NCBI GenBank assembly: GCA_030524425.1
Contig: JAUNGN010000001.1
Span: 114,834-178,833 of the forward strand
Source of the DNA: Clostridia bacterium
Lineage (GTDB): Bacteria > Bacillota > Clostridia > Lachnospirales > CAG-274
Reading direction: 5' to 3'
Length of the DNA stretch: 64,000 nucleotides
Below the pieces are notes generated by a model. It saw only the letters and a program-made list of their open reading frames with translations. It was not told where the DNA came from and did no database searches. Positions 37,770 through 47,968 of the stretch are shown piece by piece; the first letter of the stretch is position 1; the number at the start of each line of letters is the position of its first letter. The position numbers were made by a program, and so were the translations under genes.

Positions 37770-40700
37770 TTATAATTCACTTATTTTACCTATTGCATAT
37801 CTTGCCAATATAAGGGCATCAACTGTTGTAATCTTGCCGTCATTGTTGAAGTCACACACAGAAGAAAGCTCCTCATTTTGAATTTTACCTATTGCAAGTC
37901 TTGCAACTACAAGGGCATCCGCTGTTGTTACATTGCCGTCGCCATTTACATCACCGACTACAACCGTATTATCTACAATTCCCGAAAATTTGGCAACCAA
38001 TGTCAAATCCTCTTTGGCTGTAAGATTATATGTAACATTTCCGCTTATAAACTCATCGCCATTATACCAACCTGCGAAGAGATACCCCTCATCCGGTACA
38101 GCACTAAGTGTCACATAATCACCCTTTACATATCTTCCTGTACCAAAAACCTTTCCATTTAAATTTTCGGTGTCAATATTTACACCACCGTCATTGTCAG
38201 ACGATAATTTTTCATTATACTGATATTCTGTATTACTTGAATATATTATAATGTTTTCAGTATCTGCGGCTATCAGTTCTGTTGTAAATTCATCCTCAAT
38301 CTTTAAAGGAATATCATAATAATTGGTTCTGCCAATAACCGCACCCTCGTCACTATAATCTTCTACAGTTACATTTAAACTGCCAAAATCGGTTGCAACA
38401 ATCTTAAACTTAATTTCTTCATTCTGAAGCAAACTTACTATTTTACTTTCACCTACCGTTGATATGCTTATTATATCCGAATCACATTTTATAACACCAT
38501 CAACAACTGAGCCCAATTCGTTTCCGCTGCTGTCATATACATACACATCAACAGGGCATTGTGTAAAGAAATTCTTCAATACCTTTTGTACAAAATTTTC
38601 AGGCATTGTTCCATAACCCATATAATAAGTAAATGCTTCAATAAGATTATTTCTTGCTTTTTTAACCTGTGTAAAGGATTGATTAATGACCTGATTGGAT
38701 ATTGTATTTCCAGTAAAATCCGTATTTAATATTGATTTTATCGATGACATACAATTATCAAGGTCATTTGGATCGATATTTTTAAGTATATCAAAATCCT
38801 TTGAAATACATTGTGCAAATGTATAAATTTCGCCGAGGTTTCTATTTTTCAACAGAGGCAAAGCGGATTCAAGCTTTTTAAGGCAAGCACTTTTTAAATA
38901 TTTGTTTATGCCCAAGGTGTCAGAGTAGAAATCTATAGCCGAAGCTATACCCTGATTTACAACATCTATACCAATATTCTGAAGCTGCTTTACATAAGCT
39001 TCCATAACTGCCGCCACCTTTTCGTTATTGCTTGCAGCTGCGGTTGCCGTTGTTGTTATTACATCCGTTGATTTGTTTACCAACTTAAAGTTATTGCACA
39101 CAAACGCACTAAGATTAAGCCCGTTAATACCAGACAAATTAAATGTAACATCATAATATACAATTTTGCCGCTTGCATTTTTAAAGCTTACAGATTCGGT
39201 AACTGTTTCGCTTATTATAGATTTTCTGATGTCATTGACCAGTGATGCACCTATTTTAACATCATTTTCAGTTATGTCTATTTCGCCTATACCAATCAGT
39301 TCATCAGTTCCTTCTGTAATATATTGATATAAGGCTCTTCTTGTAGCTTCGGTAATTTCATTGCTTTGCAGCATATCATAAGTTATAACCAAATTACTGT
39401 CAAGCGTATCTTTTATATTGGCATATATATCATCACTGTTTGAAGCAAGGCTTTGCTTGTAAATCTTGTTTAGCTCACCCTCTGTTGTTTTATCATAAGC
39501 TGCCACTTGCGCATAATATTCATCAAGGTAAAACTGCACCCTTGCTTCGGGTGATAATGTGTTGACATATTCCTGTGTACTTGCCGAGACATTATAATCA
39601 AGGATTTTGTCCGAATTCACAACAATAACACCTTTGTTATCAACCTCTATGTTGTCAGCCTTAAAATTGACATTTATACTGAGTTGCTTTGAAACATATG
39701 AAGTCGGATAAACCTCAAGCTGCAGGGTATCGCCTTCGTTAAGGCCTAAGTTTCCGATTTCAAATGTTCTTGTCTTATCATTAACATTATCACTGCTGAA
39801 AGATAATCCTGCTGATAAGGTAACATCTATCTTTAAATTTTGGACAGTACAGTTGGCAATTTCCTCATCTGTATATATATGGTCAATCCTTCTTCTGTTT
39901 CCATAGCTTATTGTCACAGGCAGACTACTTTTGCTAAAGCCGTTGTCATCATAAGTTATGCTGTTTTCACAGGTTACTCTTGTTTCAAAATAATTTGGAT
40001 TTGTAAAATCATTGTTTACATCATAGCCCATATCATAGCATTTAACCCTGACAAGGCAGGAACTGCTGTCACCGTTAGGTAGCGTTGCCGTTAAAATAAC
40101 CTCGCCGTTTTTAAATGTAGTTGTTTGATACCTTGCCTGATAATTATAACCAAGCATATCACCCATGCTTATATAATCTCCCTTATAATTAATTTTGGAA
40201 ACATCAAGCACGCTTTTATCACTGCAAGTAATCTCAATATTATCAAGCATTGACTCATACTTAACAAGAGCCCTGACCTCAAATTCATAGGGTATATCTC
40301 CAACATATAATTCACCGTCAAAATCATATACCTTTTTTTCAAACCTTATGCTGTCACCCACATCTGCAGGCAAGTCATCCTCGGTTAATGTATATTCAAC
40401 ATAACCCTCTGTTGAGTAAGGTATATTATTTTCTTTTGCATAAGTTTCAGCGTAGGAACCTTGTTTACAATATATAGTTAGATTCTTACAATCACTAAAC
40501 ACTTTGCTTCCTATATCTTTTACATTATCTGGTATCATTATGCTCTTTAGAGAAGTACATCCCGAAAACACACCATTCTTTATAGATGTAACACTGGTCG
40601 GAATATTAATTTTTTCTAAGCTTTCACAATCTATAAATAAATTACCGTCCAAAGTGGAAATCTTATTAGGAATTTCTATTTCCTTTAAACTTCTGCAAAA

Positions 40701-43196
40701 GCCAAACATCCCGGGATAAATAAAACCATTATTATAGGATACTAAAAAACCACTTGATTTCAGGGTATCTATATTACTTGATAATTTTATAGATTTAAGC
40801 ATTTTGCACCCAGTGAAAACACCGCCCCCTATTTCTGTAACACTATCAGGCATATTAAACTCTAGTAAATTATTACACCAAGCAAAAGCATTGCTCCCAA
40901 TGAAAGTAACACTTTCTGGTAATTCAATACTTTTTAAACTATCACAACTTTCAAATGCTGAATAACCTATCTTTGTTACTGTATTTGATATCTGCACATT
41001 AATTAAATTATCACATCCTTCTAATGCTTGAGAGGGTATTGTCGTAACACCTTCAAGAAATTCAACTTTTTGCAATTTTTTCAATGTGCCTAATTTATAA
41101 CTATCATAATTAAGAAAAGAACCTGAAGAGTTGTGAAAGCCACTTGTTCCAAATATTTCAGATGTTCCTGTGCTTAGATGTTCTATGCTATCACAACCAT
41201 AAAATGCACCTTTACTTACATATATAACAGTACTTGGAACTACCAACTTTTTTAAATTTGAGCAACCTGCAAAAGCATAATATCCAATTGCTGTAACACC
41301 ACTTGGTATCTCTATTTCTTCTAAATTCATACAATTTTTAAAGTCACCATTTCCTATTTTCTTTACATAATTTGGAATCATTACTTTTTTTAATTTGTAA
41401 CAATTTTCAAACAAACCACCAAAATCATCATTAATACCTATTTGTGCAGGATGTTTCGAATTTTCTTCATTTCTGACATATTCTGTTACTCTTCCATAAT
41501 CAATTTTAATATTATCATTAATTATATTAACTTGTTCCAAATTATAACAATTACAGAATGCACCTCTTCCTAACTCTGTTGCACTTTGTGGTAAAGTTAT
41601 ATTAATCAAATTACTGCAACCATCAAAAACATAATCACCTAAACTTGTTATTTTATCTGGTATTCGTATGTTTTTTAAACTACTACATCCTTTAAATGCA
41701 TAATTATCTATATTTATAACCTGCTCAGGTATTACAACATCTGATAATTTGCTACAATTATTAAACAATCCATATTCAATTATATTAAGATTTATTGGTA
41801 AATTTATACTTTCTAAGTTTGTGCAATTAGAAAATGAGTATTTACCAATTTTTGTTATATCATTTAAGAAGTTAACGCTTTTTAAATTAATGCAACTTTC
41901 AAACAAACCACAAAATTGATTTGTTACATAACTGTAATAATATCCATCAATATTAATAACACTTGCAGGTATAACTACATTTGTCAAATTGTTGCAACCG
42001 TAAAACGCTCCGCCGCCTATTTCCGTTACACTATTGGGAATATTTATATTGCTTAAGCTACTACAATCTTTAAATGCCTTTACTCCTATTTTTGATGTAC
42101 CATCAGGTATTTCAACACTTGTCAGGCTTTTGCACCCTTCAAATGTTCCAAAATCAACCTCAGCAGCGTAAGATGTACCATATTCATAAGTTTTGATAAT
42201 TGCAGATAATTCAAGTGTAAATTCTCCATTAGGAAATTCTATACTTTTTAAACTACTACAATTATAGAAAGCACCGCCCTTAATTTCTGTCACACTATCA
42301 GGAATTTTTAGATTTTCTAAACTACTGCAATCCTTAAATGCATGTAAGCCTATTGTCTTTATTCCATTAGGAAGTTTAATGCTTTGTAAACTGTTACATC
42401 CTTCAAAAGTTCCACCATATACACTATACCAACCTAAAATTTTAACACTATCAGGTATTATTAAGTTTTCAAGTGCACTACAACCATAAAATGCCCCACC
42501 ATAAATGCTGATTATACTGTTTGGTATTGTTATACTTATTAAGTTACTGCAATTTTTAAATGCACAAGAATTAATGCTCGTTACACTGTCGGGGATTGTT
42601 ATGCTTATTAAACTGCTGCAAGATTCAAACGCTCCACTTCCTATGCTCGTTACACTGTCGGGGATTGTTATGCTTATTAAACTGCTGCAAGATTCAAACG
42701 CTCCACTTCCTATGCTCGTTACACTGTCGGGGATTGTTATGCTTGTCAAGCTGCTACAATTTCCAAACGCATAATTTCCTATGCTTGTTACGCTGTCGGG
42801 GATTGTTATGCTTGTTAAACTGCTGCATTTATAAAACGCACGATAATCTATGCTTGTTATTTTAACCCCATAAATTTCACTAGGAATTACTGCGCTTGTA
42901 ACACTTTCATCGCAATCCTTTATTTCCCCTGTATTAGGGTCGTAATAAATATTACCGCCCTCAACAGCATAAGCTAAATACGCCGTATCAGCCGCAGCCG
43001 CAAGAGTTGCAATATCTGCACCCACAGCCGCTTCAGATAAAACCACATCATCCGTCATAATGTCATCTTCCTGCTCCAATACCTCTAATGAGACGTCCTG
43101 CGCTTCGTCAGAAGGTCCCATTGCAGAAGCTATATTTAAACCCGAAGCCACTATAAAAAGCGACAGCTCCAAACATACAATTTTTTTTAGCTTCAC
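37770..43196 (-). CDS. Giant secreted LRR (BspA-like) protein with C-terminal type I dockerin
   Basis: 1808 residues. Signal peptide about 1-25. Residues about 85-1010 hold some forty LRR_5 repeats of 23 residues or multiples (SLTSITIPDSVTSIG...AF..C units). Residues about 1015-1680 form a non-repeat region of beta-rich and helical parts I do not recognise. An InlB B-repeat-like module (VTLSAVPDEGYLFAGWYNGD) lies near 1690-1735. The end is a dockerin with two Ca2+ loops, GDVNGDGNVTTADALVVARL and CDFNNDGKITTVDALILARY. Such a protein would be tethered by cohesin binding, not covalently. The cohesin gene follows after 23 nt. Tandem 69-bp DNA repeats sit in the LRR region. Confidence 0.88.
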   Translation of the reverse strand: MKLKKIVCLELSLFIVASGLNIASAMGPSDEAQDVSLEVLEQEDDIMTDDVVLSEAAVGADIATLAAAADTAYLAYAVEGGNIYYDPNTGEIKDCDESVTSAVIPSEIYGVKITSIDYRAFYKCSSLTSITIPDSVTSIGNYAFGNCSSLTSITIPDSVTSIGSGAFESCSSLISITIPDSVTSIGSGAFESCSSLISITIPDSVTSINSCAFKNCSNLISITIPNSIISIYGGAFYGCSALENLIIPDSVKILGWYSVYGGTFEGCNSLQSIKLPNGIKTIGLHAFKDCSSLENLKIPDSVTEIKGGAFYNCSSLKSIEFPNGEFTLELSAIIKTYEYGTSYAAEVDFGTFEGCKSLTSVEIPDGTSKIGVKAFKDCSSLSNINIPNSVTEIGGGAFYGCNNLTNVVIPASVINIDGYYYSYVTNQFCGLFESCINLKSVNFLNDITKIGKYSFSNCTNLESINLPINLNIIEYGLFNNCSKLSDVVIPEQVINIDNYAFKGCSSLKNIRIPDKITSLGDYVFDGCSNLINITLPQSATELGRGAFCNCYNLEQVNIINDNIKIDYGRVTEYVRNEENSKHPAQIGINDDFGGLFENCYKLKKVMIPNYVKKIGNGDFKNCMNLEEIEIPSGVTAIGYYAFAGCSNLKKLVVPSTVIYVSKGAFYGCDSIEHLSTGTSEIFGTSGFHNSSGSFLNYDSYKLGTLKKLQKVEFLEGVTTIPSQALEGCDNLINVQISNTVTKIGYSAFESCDSLKSIELPESVTFIGSNAFAWCNNLLEFNMPDSVTEIGGGVFTGCKMLKSIKLSSNIDTLKSSGFLVSYNNGFIYPGMFGFCRSLKEIEIPNKISTLDGNLFIDCESLEKINIPTSVTSIKNGVFSGCTSLKSIMIPDNVKDIGSKVFSDCKNLTIYCKQGSYAETYAKENNIPYSTEGYVEYTLTEDDLPADVGDSIRFEKKVYDFDGELYVGDIPYEFEVRALVKYESMLDNIEITCSDKSVLDVSKINYKGDYISMGDMLGYNYQARYQTTTFKNGEVILTATLPNGDSSSCLVRVKCYDMGYDVNNDFTNPNYFETRVTCENSITYDDNGFSKSSLPVTISYGNRRRIDHIYTDEEIANCTVQNLKIDVTLSAGLSFSSDNVNDKTRTFEIGNLGLNEGDTLQLEVYPTSYVSKQLSINVNFKADNIEVDNKGVIVVNSDKILDYNVSASTQEYVNTLSPEARVQFYLDEYYAQVAAYDKTTEGELNKIYKQSLASNSDDIYANIKDTLDSNLVITYDMLQSNEITEATRRALYQYITEGTDELIGIGEIDITENDVKIGASLVNDIRKSIISETVTESVSFKNASGKIVYYDVTFNLSGINGLNLSAFVCNNFKLVNKSTDVITTTATAAASNNEKVAAVMEAYVKQLQNIGIDVVNQGIASAIDFYSDTLGINKYLKSACLKKLESALPLLKNRNLGEIYTFAQCISKDFDILKNIDPNDLDNCMSSIKSILNTDFTGNTISNQVINQSFTQVKKARNNLIEAFTYYMGYGTMPENFVQKVLKNFFTQCPVDVYVYDSSGNELGSVVDGVIKCDSDIISISTVGESKIVSLLQNEEIKFKIVATDFGSLNVTVEDYSDEGAVIGRTNYYDIPLKIEDEFTTELIAADTENIIIYSSNTEYQYNEKLSSDNDGGVNIDTENLNGKVFGTGRYVKGDYVTLSAVPDEGYLFAGWYNGDEFISGNVTYNLTAKEDLTLVAKFSGIVDNTVVVGDVNGDGNVTTADALVVARLAIGKIQNEELSSVCDFNNDGKITTVDALILARYAIGKISEL
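42575..42850 (-). repeat. Tandem 69-bp repeats inside the 1808-residue LRR gene
   Basis: Copies at 42575-42643 and 42644-42712 are identical, a third (from 42713) is identical for its first ~31 bases, and a fourth is close. Each 69-bp unit codes one 23-residue LRR, so unit gain or loss keeps the reading frame. Confidence 0.9.
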
Positions 43197-43735
43197 AAAA
43201 TTGTCCTCCTATATTTAAAAATATTAAAGTCAGCTCATTATTACAATGAGCTTATTTTTCCTATAGCATATCTCGCCAATACAAGAGCGTCAGCTGTTGT
43301 TATTTTACCGTCCTTATTGTAATCACACATAGAGTAAAGCTCATCGTTTTGAATTTTACCGATTGCAAGCCTTGCAACCACAAGAGCATCAGCTGTAGTA
43401 ACCTTGCCGTCACCGTTCACATCACCATATACAATATCTCCGCCTGAAATAACGGTTGTTTCTCCTGCCCTGTAATCTGCATTTTCAATTAAGTCAACAC
43501 TTGAATTGTTGTAAATTTTACAGCCTGATGCCACGTTCATAAATGCACCGCTGCCAATGTTGGTTATACTTGAAGGTATTACTACTTCCGTAAGGCTGCT
43601 GCAGCTGCTGAAAGCTTTAGCATCAATACCTGTTATATTTATACCTGATACAGCTTCCGGTATGTGGGCAGCTGTTATTGCACTGTCAGCTCCTGTTATT
43701 GTATTTGTTAATGCATCTAAGTACAGATTACCGTT
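43189..43735 (-). repeat. Direct repeat copy A (dockerin module and gene boundary)
   Basis: About 545 bp nearly identical to 45457-46002. It spans the first codons of the 1808-residue gene (MKLKKIV), the intergenic DNA, and the 3' end of the 740-residue gene coding its last LRR and dockerin. Divergence rises toward 43735. Confidence 0.9.
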
Positions 43736-45463
43736 TGTAACAGGGACTGGAATAATGTTTTCTGTATTATCTATATATATAATTTCAATATTATCAGGAT
43801 ATAAAGATTTATTATCTGCATATGAATTCTTATAAACATATACGGTTTTAAGCATATTACAATCTAAAAACACATCCTTACCAATAAATGTAACGCTTTT
43901 AGGTATATTAATTTCAGTAAGACTTTCGCAATATTCAAAAGCATTATCATTAATACTTAAAATACTTTCAGGCAATATTATTTTTTGAACACTTTTTGTG
44001 CTAAAAAAAGCCAATCCACCTATAGCTTTAATGTTTGTTCCATTAATAGTTTCGGGTATATTTAAGTCAAACTTACTTGAACTATAATATGGGTCTGATT
44101 CTATAAAATTTATTATTTCTCCTCTTAACGGATTGTAATAATATGTTCCATTTTCTTCACTGTATGGTATGTCCAAATATTCTAAATAATCGTCAATATA
44201 CTCTATTTCTGTTGTTGCAGGGTACATAGATTTGTTATCTGCTGCAGTTTCTTTATAACAGTATACTGTCTTTAAATTATTACAATCTTTAAATGCAGGA
44301 AACCTATCACTTGCCATACTGTTAACGCTATAAGGTACTTCCACATATTCCAAACCGGAGCAATCCTTAAAAGCCCAAAGTCCTATATAGCTAACTGTAT
44401 ATGGTATTGTTAAGTAGCTGTCTTTATCTCCATCTCCCATAAAATTAATACATCCATCAAAGGCATTATCACCTATATATTCAAGATGATCCGGTAATGT
44501 TAGATTTTTTATAGAAGTACAACCTTTAAAGGCATATGCACCTATTTTGGTTACAGTATATGGTATATCAATATCAGTTAAATTCCAACAATTTGCAAAA
44601 GCATAATCACCTATATATTTTATACCCGTTTTTAATCTGACACTTTCCAAATAATCACAATTATAAAAGGCTTTTTCATTTATGTTGTCAACACTTTCAA
44701 TAACCACTTCTCGTAACGCATCACACTCTGCAAAAGCACTGTCACCTATATATTCTGCATAATATGAACTTATTTTATTAAGCTTTTTGCAGCCATAAAA
44801 CGCCATATCAGCTATATGTTTTACAGTTTTTGGAACGACAAAAATTCTTGAGCCATATGAACTTGAACTGTATGAATGTGAAGACCATTCACCCTCATTG
44901 CCTGCAGGAAAACATATCAACACTGTCATATCTTTGCTATAAAGCACACCCAAATCACTGCAATATATATTATTATCCTCGTCAACAGAAATAGTTTCCA
45001 GTTTTTCGCATCCAACAAAGACACTTTCCCCAATACTATCAACACTTGCAGATATATTAACGGTTGTTAATTTAGAACAATTCATAAAAGCTTTGTTGCC
45101 AATGTACTTAACACTATTAGGGATTTCCAAAGATGTAGCTGCTGAGTTATAGAAAGCTGAGTCACTTATACCAACAATATCAACACCATTAAAGCTATTT
45201 GGTATTTTTACAGCTTTAACACATGAATCACATCTTGTAACAAAACCTGTTGATATATCAATATAAATATTCCCTCCATCAACAGGACAGCCTATTTCTT
45301 CACTTTTTAACTCAGCTAAATTAGTTTCAATCTCAACAGAAGTGCCTGATACAATTTCTTCATATTCATTAATACACTGTTTATTACCAATATCAGCAAA
45401 GCAATTAATATTTAATATTAAAATACTTGCTAAAACAGTACTTACAATTTTTTTTAGCTTCAC
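43241..45463 (-). CDS. Secreted LRR (BspA-like) protein with C-terminal type I dockerin
   Basis: 740 residues. Signal peptide 1-23. LRR_5 repeats fill about 65-570, broken by a linker near 170-200 (serine/tyrosine-rich) and one at about 430-460 (ENGTYYYNPLRGEIIN). The last ~165 residues, from TNGNLYLDALTNTITGAD onward, are almost identical to the end of the next protein and include one LRR and the dockerin (GDVNGDGKVTTADALVVARL, CDYNKDGKITTADALVLARY). The N-terminus MKLKKIV is shared with the 1808-residue protein. Second gene of the putative operon; 44 nt to each neighbour. Confidence 0.88.
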   Translation of the reverse strand: MKLKKIVSTVLASILILNINCFADIGNKQCINEYEEIVSGTSVEIETNLAELKSEEIGCPVDGGNIYIDISTGFVTRCDSCVKAVKIPNSFNGVDIVGISDSAFYNSAATSLEIPNSVKYIGNKAFMNCSKLTTVNISASVDSIGESVFVGCEKLETISVDEDNNIYCSDLGVLYSKDMTVLICFPAGNEGEWSSHSYSSSSYGSRIFVVPKTVKHIADMAFYGCKKLNKISSYYAEYIGDSAFAECDALREVVIESVDNINEKAFYNCDYLESVRLKTGIKYIGDYAFANCWNLTDIDIPYTVTKIGAYAFKGCTSIKNLTLPDHLEYIGDNAFDGCINFMGDGDKDSYLTIPYTVSYIGLWAFKDCSGLEYVEVPYSVNSMASDRFPAFKDCNNLKTVYCYKETAADNKSMYPATTEIEYIDDYLEYLDIPYSEENGTYYYNPLRGEIINFIESDPYYSSSKFDLNIPETINGTNIKAIGGLAFFSTKSVQKIILPESILSINDNAFEYCESLTEINIPKSVTFIGKDVFLDCNMLKTVYVYKNSYADNKSLYPDNIEIIYIDNTENIIPVPVTNGNLYLDALTNTITGADSAITAAHIPEAVSGINITGIDAKAFSSCSSLTEVVIPSSITNIGSGAFMNVASGCKIYNNSSVDLIENADYRAGETTVISGGDIVYGDVNGDGKVTTADALVVARLAIGKIQNDELYSMCDYNKDGKITTADALVLARYAIGKISSL

Positions 45464-46002
45464 AAAATTGTCCTCCTATATTTAAAAATATTAAAGTCAG
45501 CTCATTATTACAATGAGCTTATTTTTCCTATAGCATATCTCGCCAATACAAGAGCGTCAGCTGTTGTTATTTTACCGTCCTTATTGTAATCACACATAGA
45601 GTAAAGCTCATCGTTTTGAATTTTACCGATTGCAAGCCTTGCAACCACAAGAGCATCAGCTGTAGTAACCTTGCCGTCACCGTTCACATCACCATATACA
45701 ATATCTCCGCCTGAAATAACGGTTGTTTCTCCTGCCCTGTAATCTGCATTTTCAATTAAGTCAACACTTGAATTGTTGTAAATTTTACAGCCTGATGCCA
45801 CGTTCATAAATGCACCGCTGCCAATGTTGGTTATACTTGAAGGTATTACTACTTCCGTAAGGCTGCTGCAGCTGCTGAAAGCTTTAGCATCAATACCTGT
45901 TATATTTATGCCTGATACAGCTTCCGGTATGTCGGCAGCTGTTATTGTGCTGTCAGCCCCTGTTATTGTATTTGTTAGTGCATCTAAGTACAAATTACCG
46001 TT
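45457..46002 (-). repeat. Direct repeat copy B (dockerin module and gene boundary)
   Basis: Partner of 43189-43735, offset 2267-2268 bp. It spans the first codons of the 740-residue gene, the intergenic DNA and the 3' end of the 773-residue gene. Confidence 0.9.
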
Positions 46003-47829
46003 TATAACAGGAATGGTAACAATACTTTCTAACCCTCCGATTACATCAGCAATTTTATACCACCCGGCAGTCTGTATAGATGAGCCATTGCCATCAACGG
46101 CTATGGTTATATCTCCGTTATATTCTCCCGCAACAGCAGGAAGCAATATGCTATAAATCGGATTTGTTTTTGTTACTGTATCAGCCGCACCAACATCTGC
46201 ATCATTTATTGGAAACAGCAATACTTTTATGGTATCTCTGTCAACATACTCCAGCTTGTACGGCAATTGACTGCTGTCTTCAAAACCGATGTATTGATGT
46301 AATATATCATTTAAGGGTCTGCCGGCATTAAGCTGCTCTAACAACATATCATATGTAAGTGCTGTATAATTTGTCTTAAACTCACAGCTGTTAAATAAAG
46401 CTTCATCAAAATATCCGTTTTTAATATTTATTAATATACTTTCATCTTTTCCTATACCAATTGAAGGTTTTATTTTTAATGCTATCGGCTTATCCTCATA
46501 TAACACATTGCTGCCGCTGTTAACCTTAACCTGATTTGTAACAGTAAACTCAGATTCATAGTCCGCTTCAGAATTTATCCTTGCTATTGTATACCAACCT
46601 GCATTCTTAATAGAAGAACCATTATTATTAACGGCAATCTGAGTATAACCGGCATCTTCTCCCGCAACAGCAGGCAATGCTATTTTATAAATCGGTATAC
46701 CATGGGTAACGCTGTCATCATTTTGATTTACATAGATATCGTCTATTGGAAAAAGATGAACTTTTAATGTTTTATCATCAACATATTCAAGCTTATACGG
46801 AAGTTCTCTGCTGCCTTCAGCCCATATATACTCTTTTAAAACAATATGCGGCGGTCTGGCATCATTACATATTTCATCATATGTTGTATTTGTCATATAA
46901 GTTCTGAATTCACATTCACCAAGCATACTTTCAGCAAAGTGACCGTTTTTTATTTTTAATAAAACAGAATCTCCCTTTTCAACACCGTCCATAGGTTTTA
47001 TAATAATGGAATTACACTCACCGTCATAAGTTATGGGCTGATTAGGTTCAACACTTATTTCTCTCTCAGCATACTGTGTATCAATTTTGAAATATTCTGA
47101 ATCAGGCAAAACATACCCATTATTATTGGCATAATATATATCATTACAGCTCTCAATTGTTGTATTATTGCCATCAATATCTATTGTTACTTTATTTTTC
47201 TCGCTTCCCGCAACTGCAGGCAGCATAATATCATATAGAGGTATTCCTATTGTAACATCATCATTATTTATACCTGCATATTCATCCCCTATAGGAAACA
47301 GGGTTGCTTTAAGCGTTGTTGAATTTACATATTCCAGCTTATAAGGCAAGGCTCTGCTGGCTTCATTTCCTATATACTCTATCAAAATATCTCTCAAATG
47401 TCTGCCATCATCATACATCATATCATATGTTATTTTTGTCTTAGCAGTTCCGAATTTACATTCACTAAGGATTTCTTCATCAAAATAACCGTTATTTATT
47501 TTTATGTAAATATATGAATCCCTGTCTACTCCAAGCTTTGGTATAATTCTTATTGAATTATACTCGCCATTAGCTTTTATTGCCTCACCTTGGTTTACAT
47601 CAGGTATCCTGTAGGCATAGCTTTCACTAAGCTGATAAGTATATTCTTTAGGATTTACATCATTAAAAGATACTTCCCCATTTAACTCCGCGGCTGCTTC
47701 AGATGCAACGCTGTCTTTACTGATTATAAACTGCCCGCTCTCATCAGCAGATACATTTACTACAGATAAGGGTATACTTAATGTAATACTGCTTAAAAAA
47801 CTTAATAACCTAACCACTTTTTTACTCAT
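45508..47829 (-). CDS. Secreted triple-repeat protein with LRR and type I dockerin
   Basis: 773 residues. Signal peptide about 1-29. Three repeats of about 180 residues (roughly 63-230, 245-415, 427-595) share YKLEYV near 163, 345 and 524 and LPAVAG near 203, 385 and 563, plus GYFDE/GHFAE-type and (L)FPI motifs. I do not recognise this module. From about 607 to the end the protein is nearly identical to the 740-residue neighbour, with one LRR and the dockerin. First gene of the putative operon, read from the promoter at 47863-47891. Its role in the assembly may be adhesion or spacing. Confidence 0.85.
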   Translation of the reverse strand: MSKKVVRLLSFLSSITLSIPLSVVNVSADESGQFIISKDSVASEAAAELNGEVSFNDVNPKEYTYQLSESYAYRIPDVNQGEAIKANGEYNSIRIIPKLGVDRDSYIYIKINNGYFDEEILSECKFGTAKTKITYDMMYDDGRHLRDILIEYIGNEASRALPYKLEYVNSTTLKATLFPIGDEYAGINNDDVTIGIPLYDIMLPAVAGSEKNKVTIDIDGNNTTIESCNDIYYANNNGYVLPDSEYFKIDTQYAEREISVEPNQPITYDGECNSIIIKPMDGVEKGDSVLLKIKNGHFAESMLGECEFRTYMTNTTYDEICNDARPPHIVLKEYIWAEGSRELPYKLEYVDDKTLKVHLFPIDDIYVNQNDDSVTHGIPIYKIALPAVAGEDAGYTQIAVNNNGSSIKNAGWYTIARINSEADYESEFTVTNQVKVNSGSNVLYEDKPIALKIKPSIGIGKDESILINIKNGYFDEALFNSCEFKTNYTALTYDMLLEQLNAGRPLNDILHQYIGFEDSSQLPYKLEYVDRDTIKVLLFPINDADVGAADTVTKTNPIYSILLPAVAGEYNGDITIAVDGNGSSIQTAGWYKIADVIGGLESIVTIPVINGNLYLDALTNTITGADSTITAADIPEAVSGINITGIDAKAFSSCSSLTEVVIPSSITNIGSGAFMNVASGCKIYNNSSVDLIENADYRAGETTVISGGDIVYGDVNGDGKVTTADALVVARLAIGKIQNDELYSMCDYNKDGKITTADALVLARYAIGKISSL

Positions 47830-47862
47830 CTAAATCCCTCCCAATAAAATATTCTTAAAACG

Positions 47863-47913
47863 ATTATACTACTCATAAAGAGTATTGTCAATATTAAATT
47901 CTCATTTCGAGTA
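47863..47913 (-). promoter_or_regulatory. Consensus promoter of the dockerin operon with two palindromic operators
   Basis: Minus strand TTGACA (47891-47886), 17-bp spacer, TATAAT (47868-47863): a perfect sigma-A promoter. The spacer holds the palindrome TACTC-N5-GAGTA (47870-47884). A second copy, TTCTC-N5-GAGTA (47899-47913), lies just upstream, 29 bp centre to centre, toward the divergent XRE gene. Binding would block RNA polymerase. Confidence 0.75.
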
Positions 47914-47968
47914 TTTAAACAGGCTAATTATTTATTTATAGTATAATAAATTTTAAGGATGTGATTAA

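Noticed and set aside
42575..42850. Possible CRISPR array
   Set aside because: The units are contiguous 69-bp in-frame coding repeats without unique spacers, and no cas genes are present.
42505..42865. Plus-strand Leu/Cys-rich repeat ORFs
   Set aside because: Antisense shadows of the tandem 69-bp LRR repeats.
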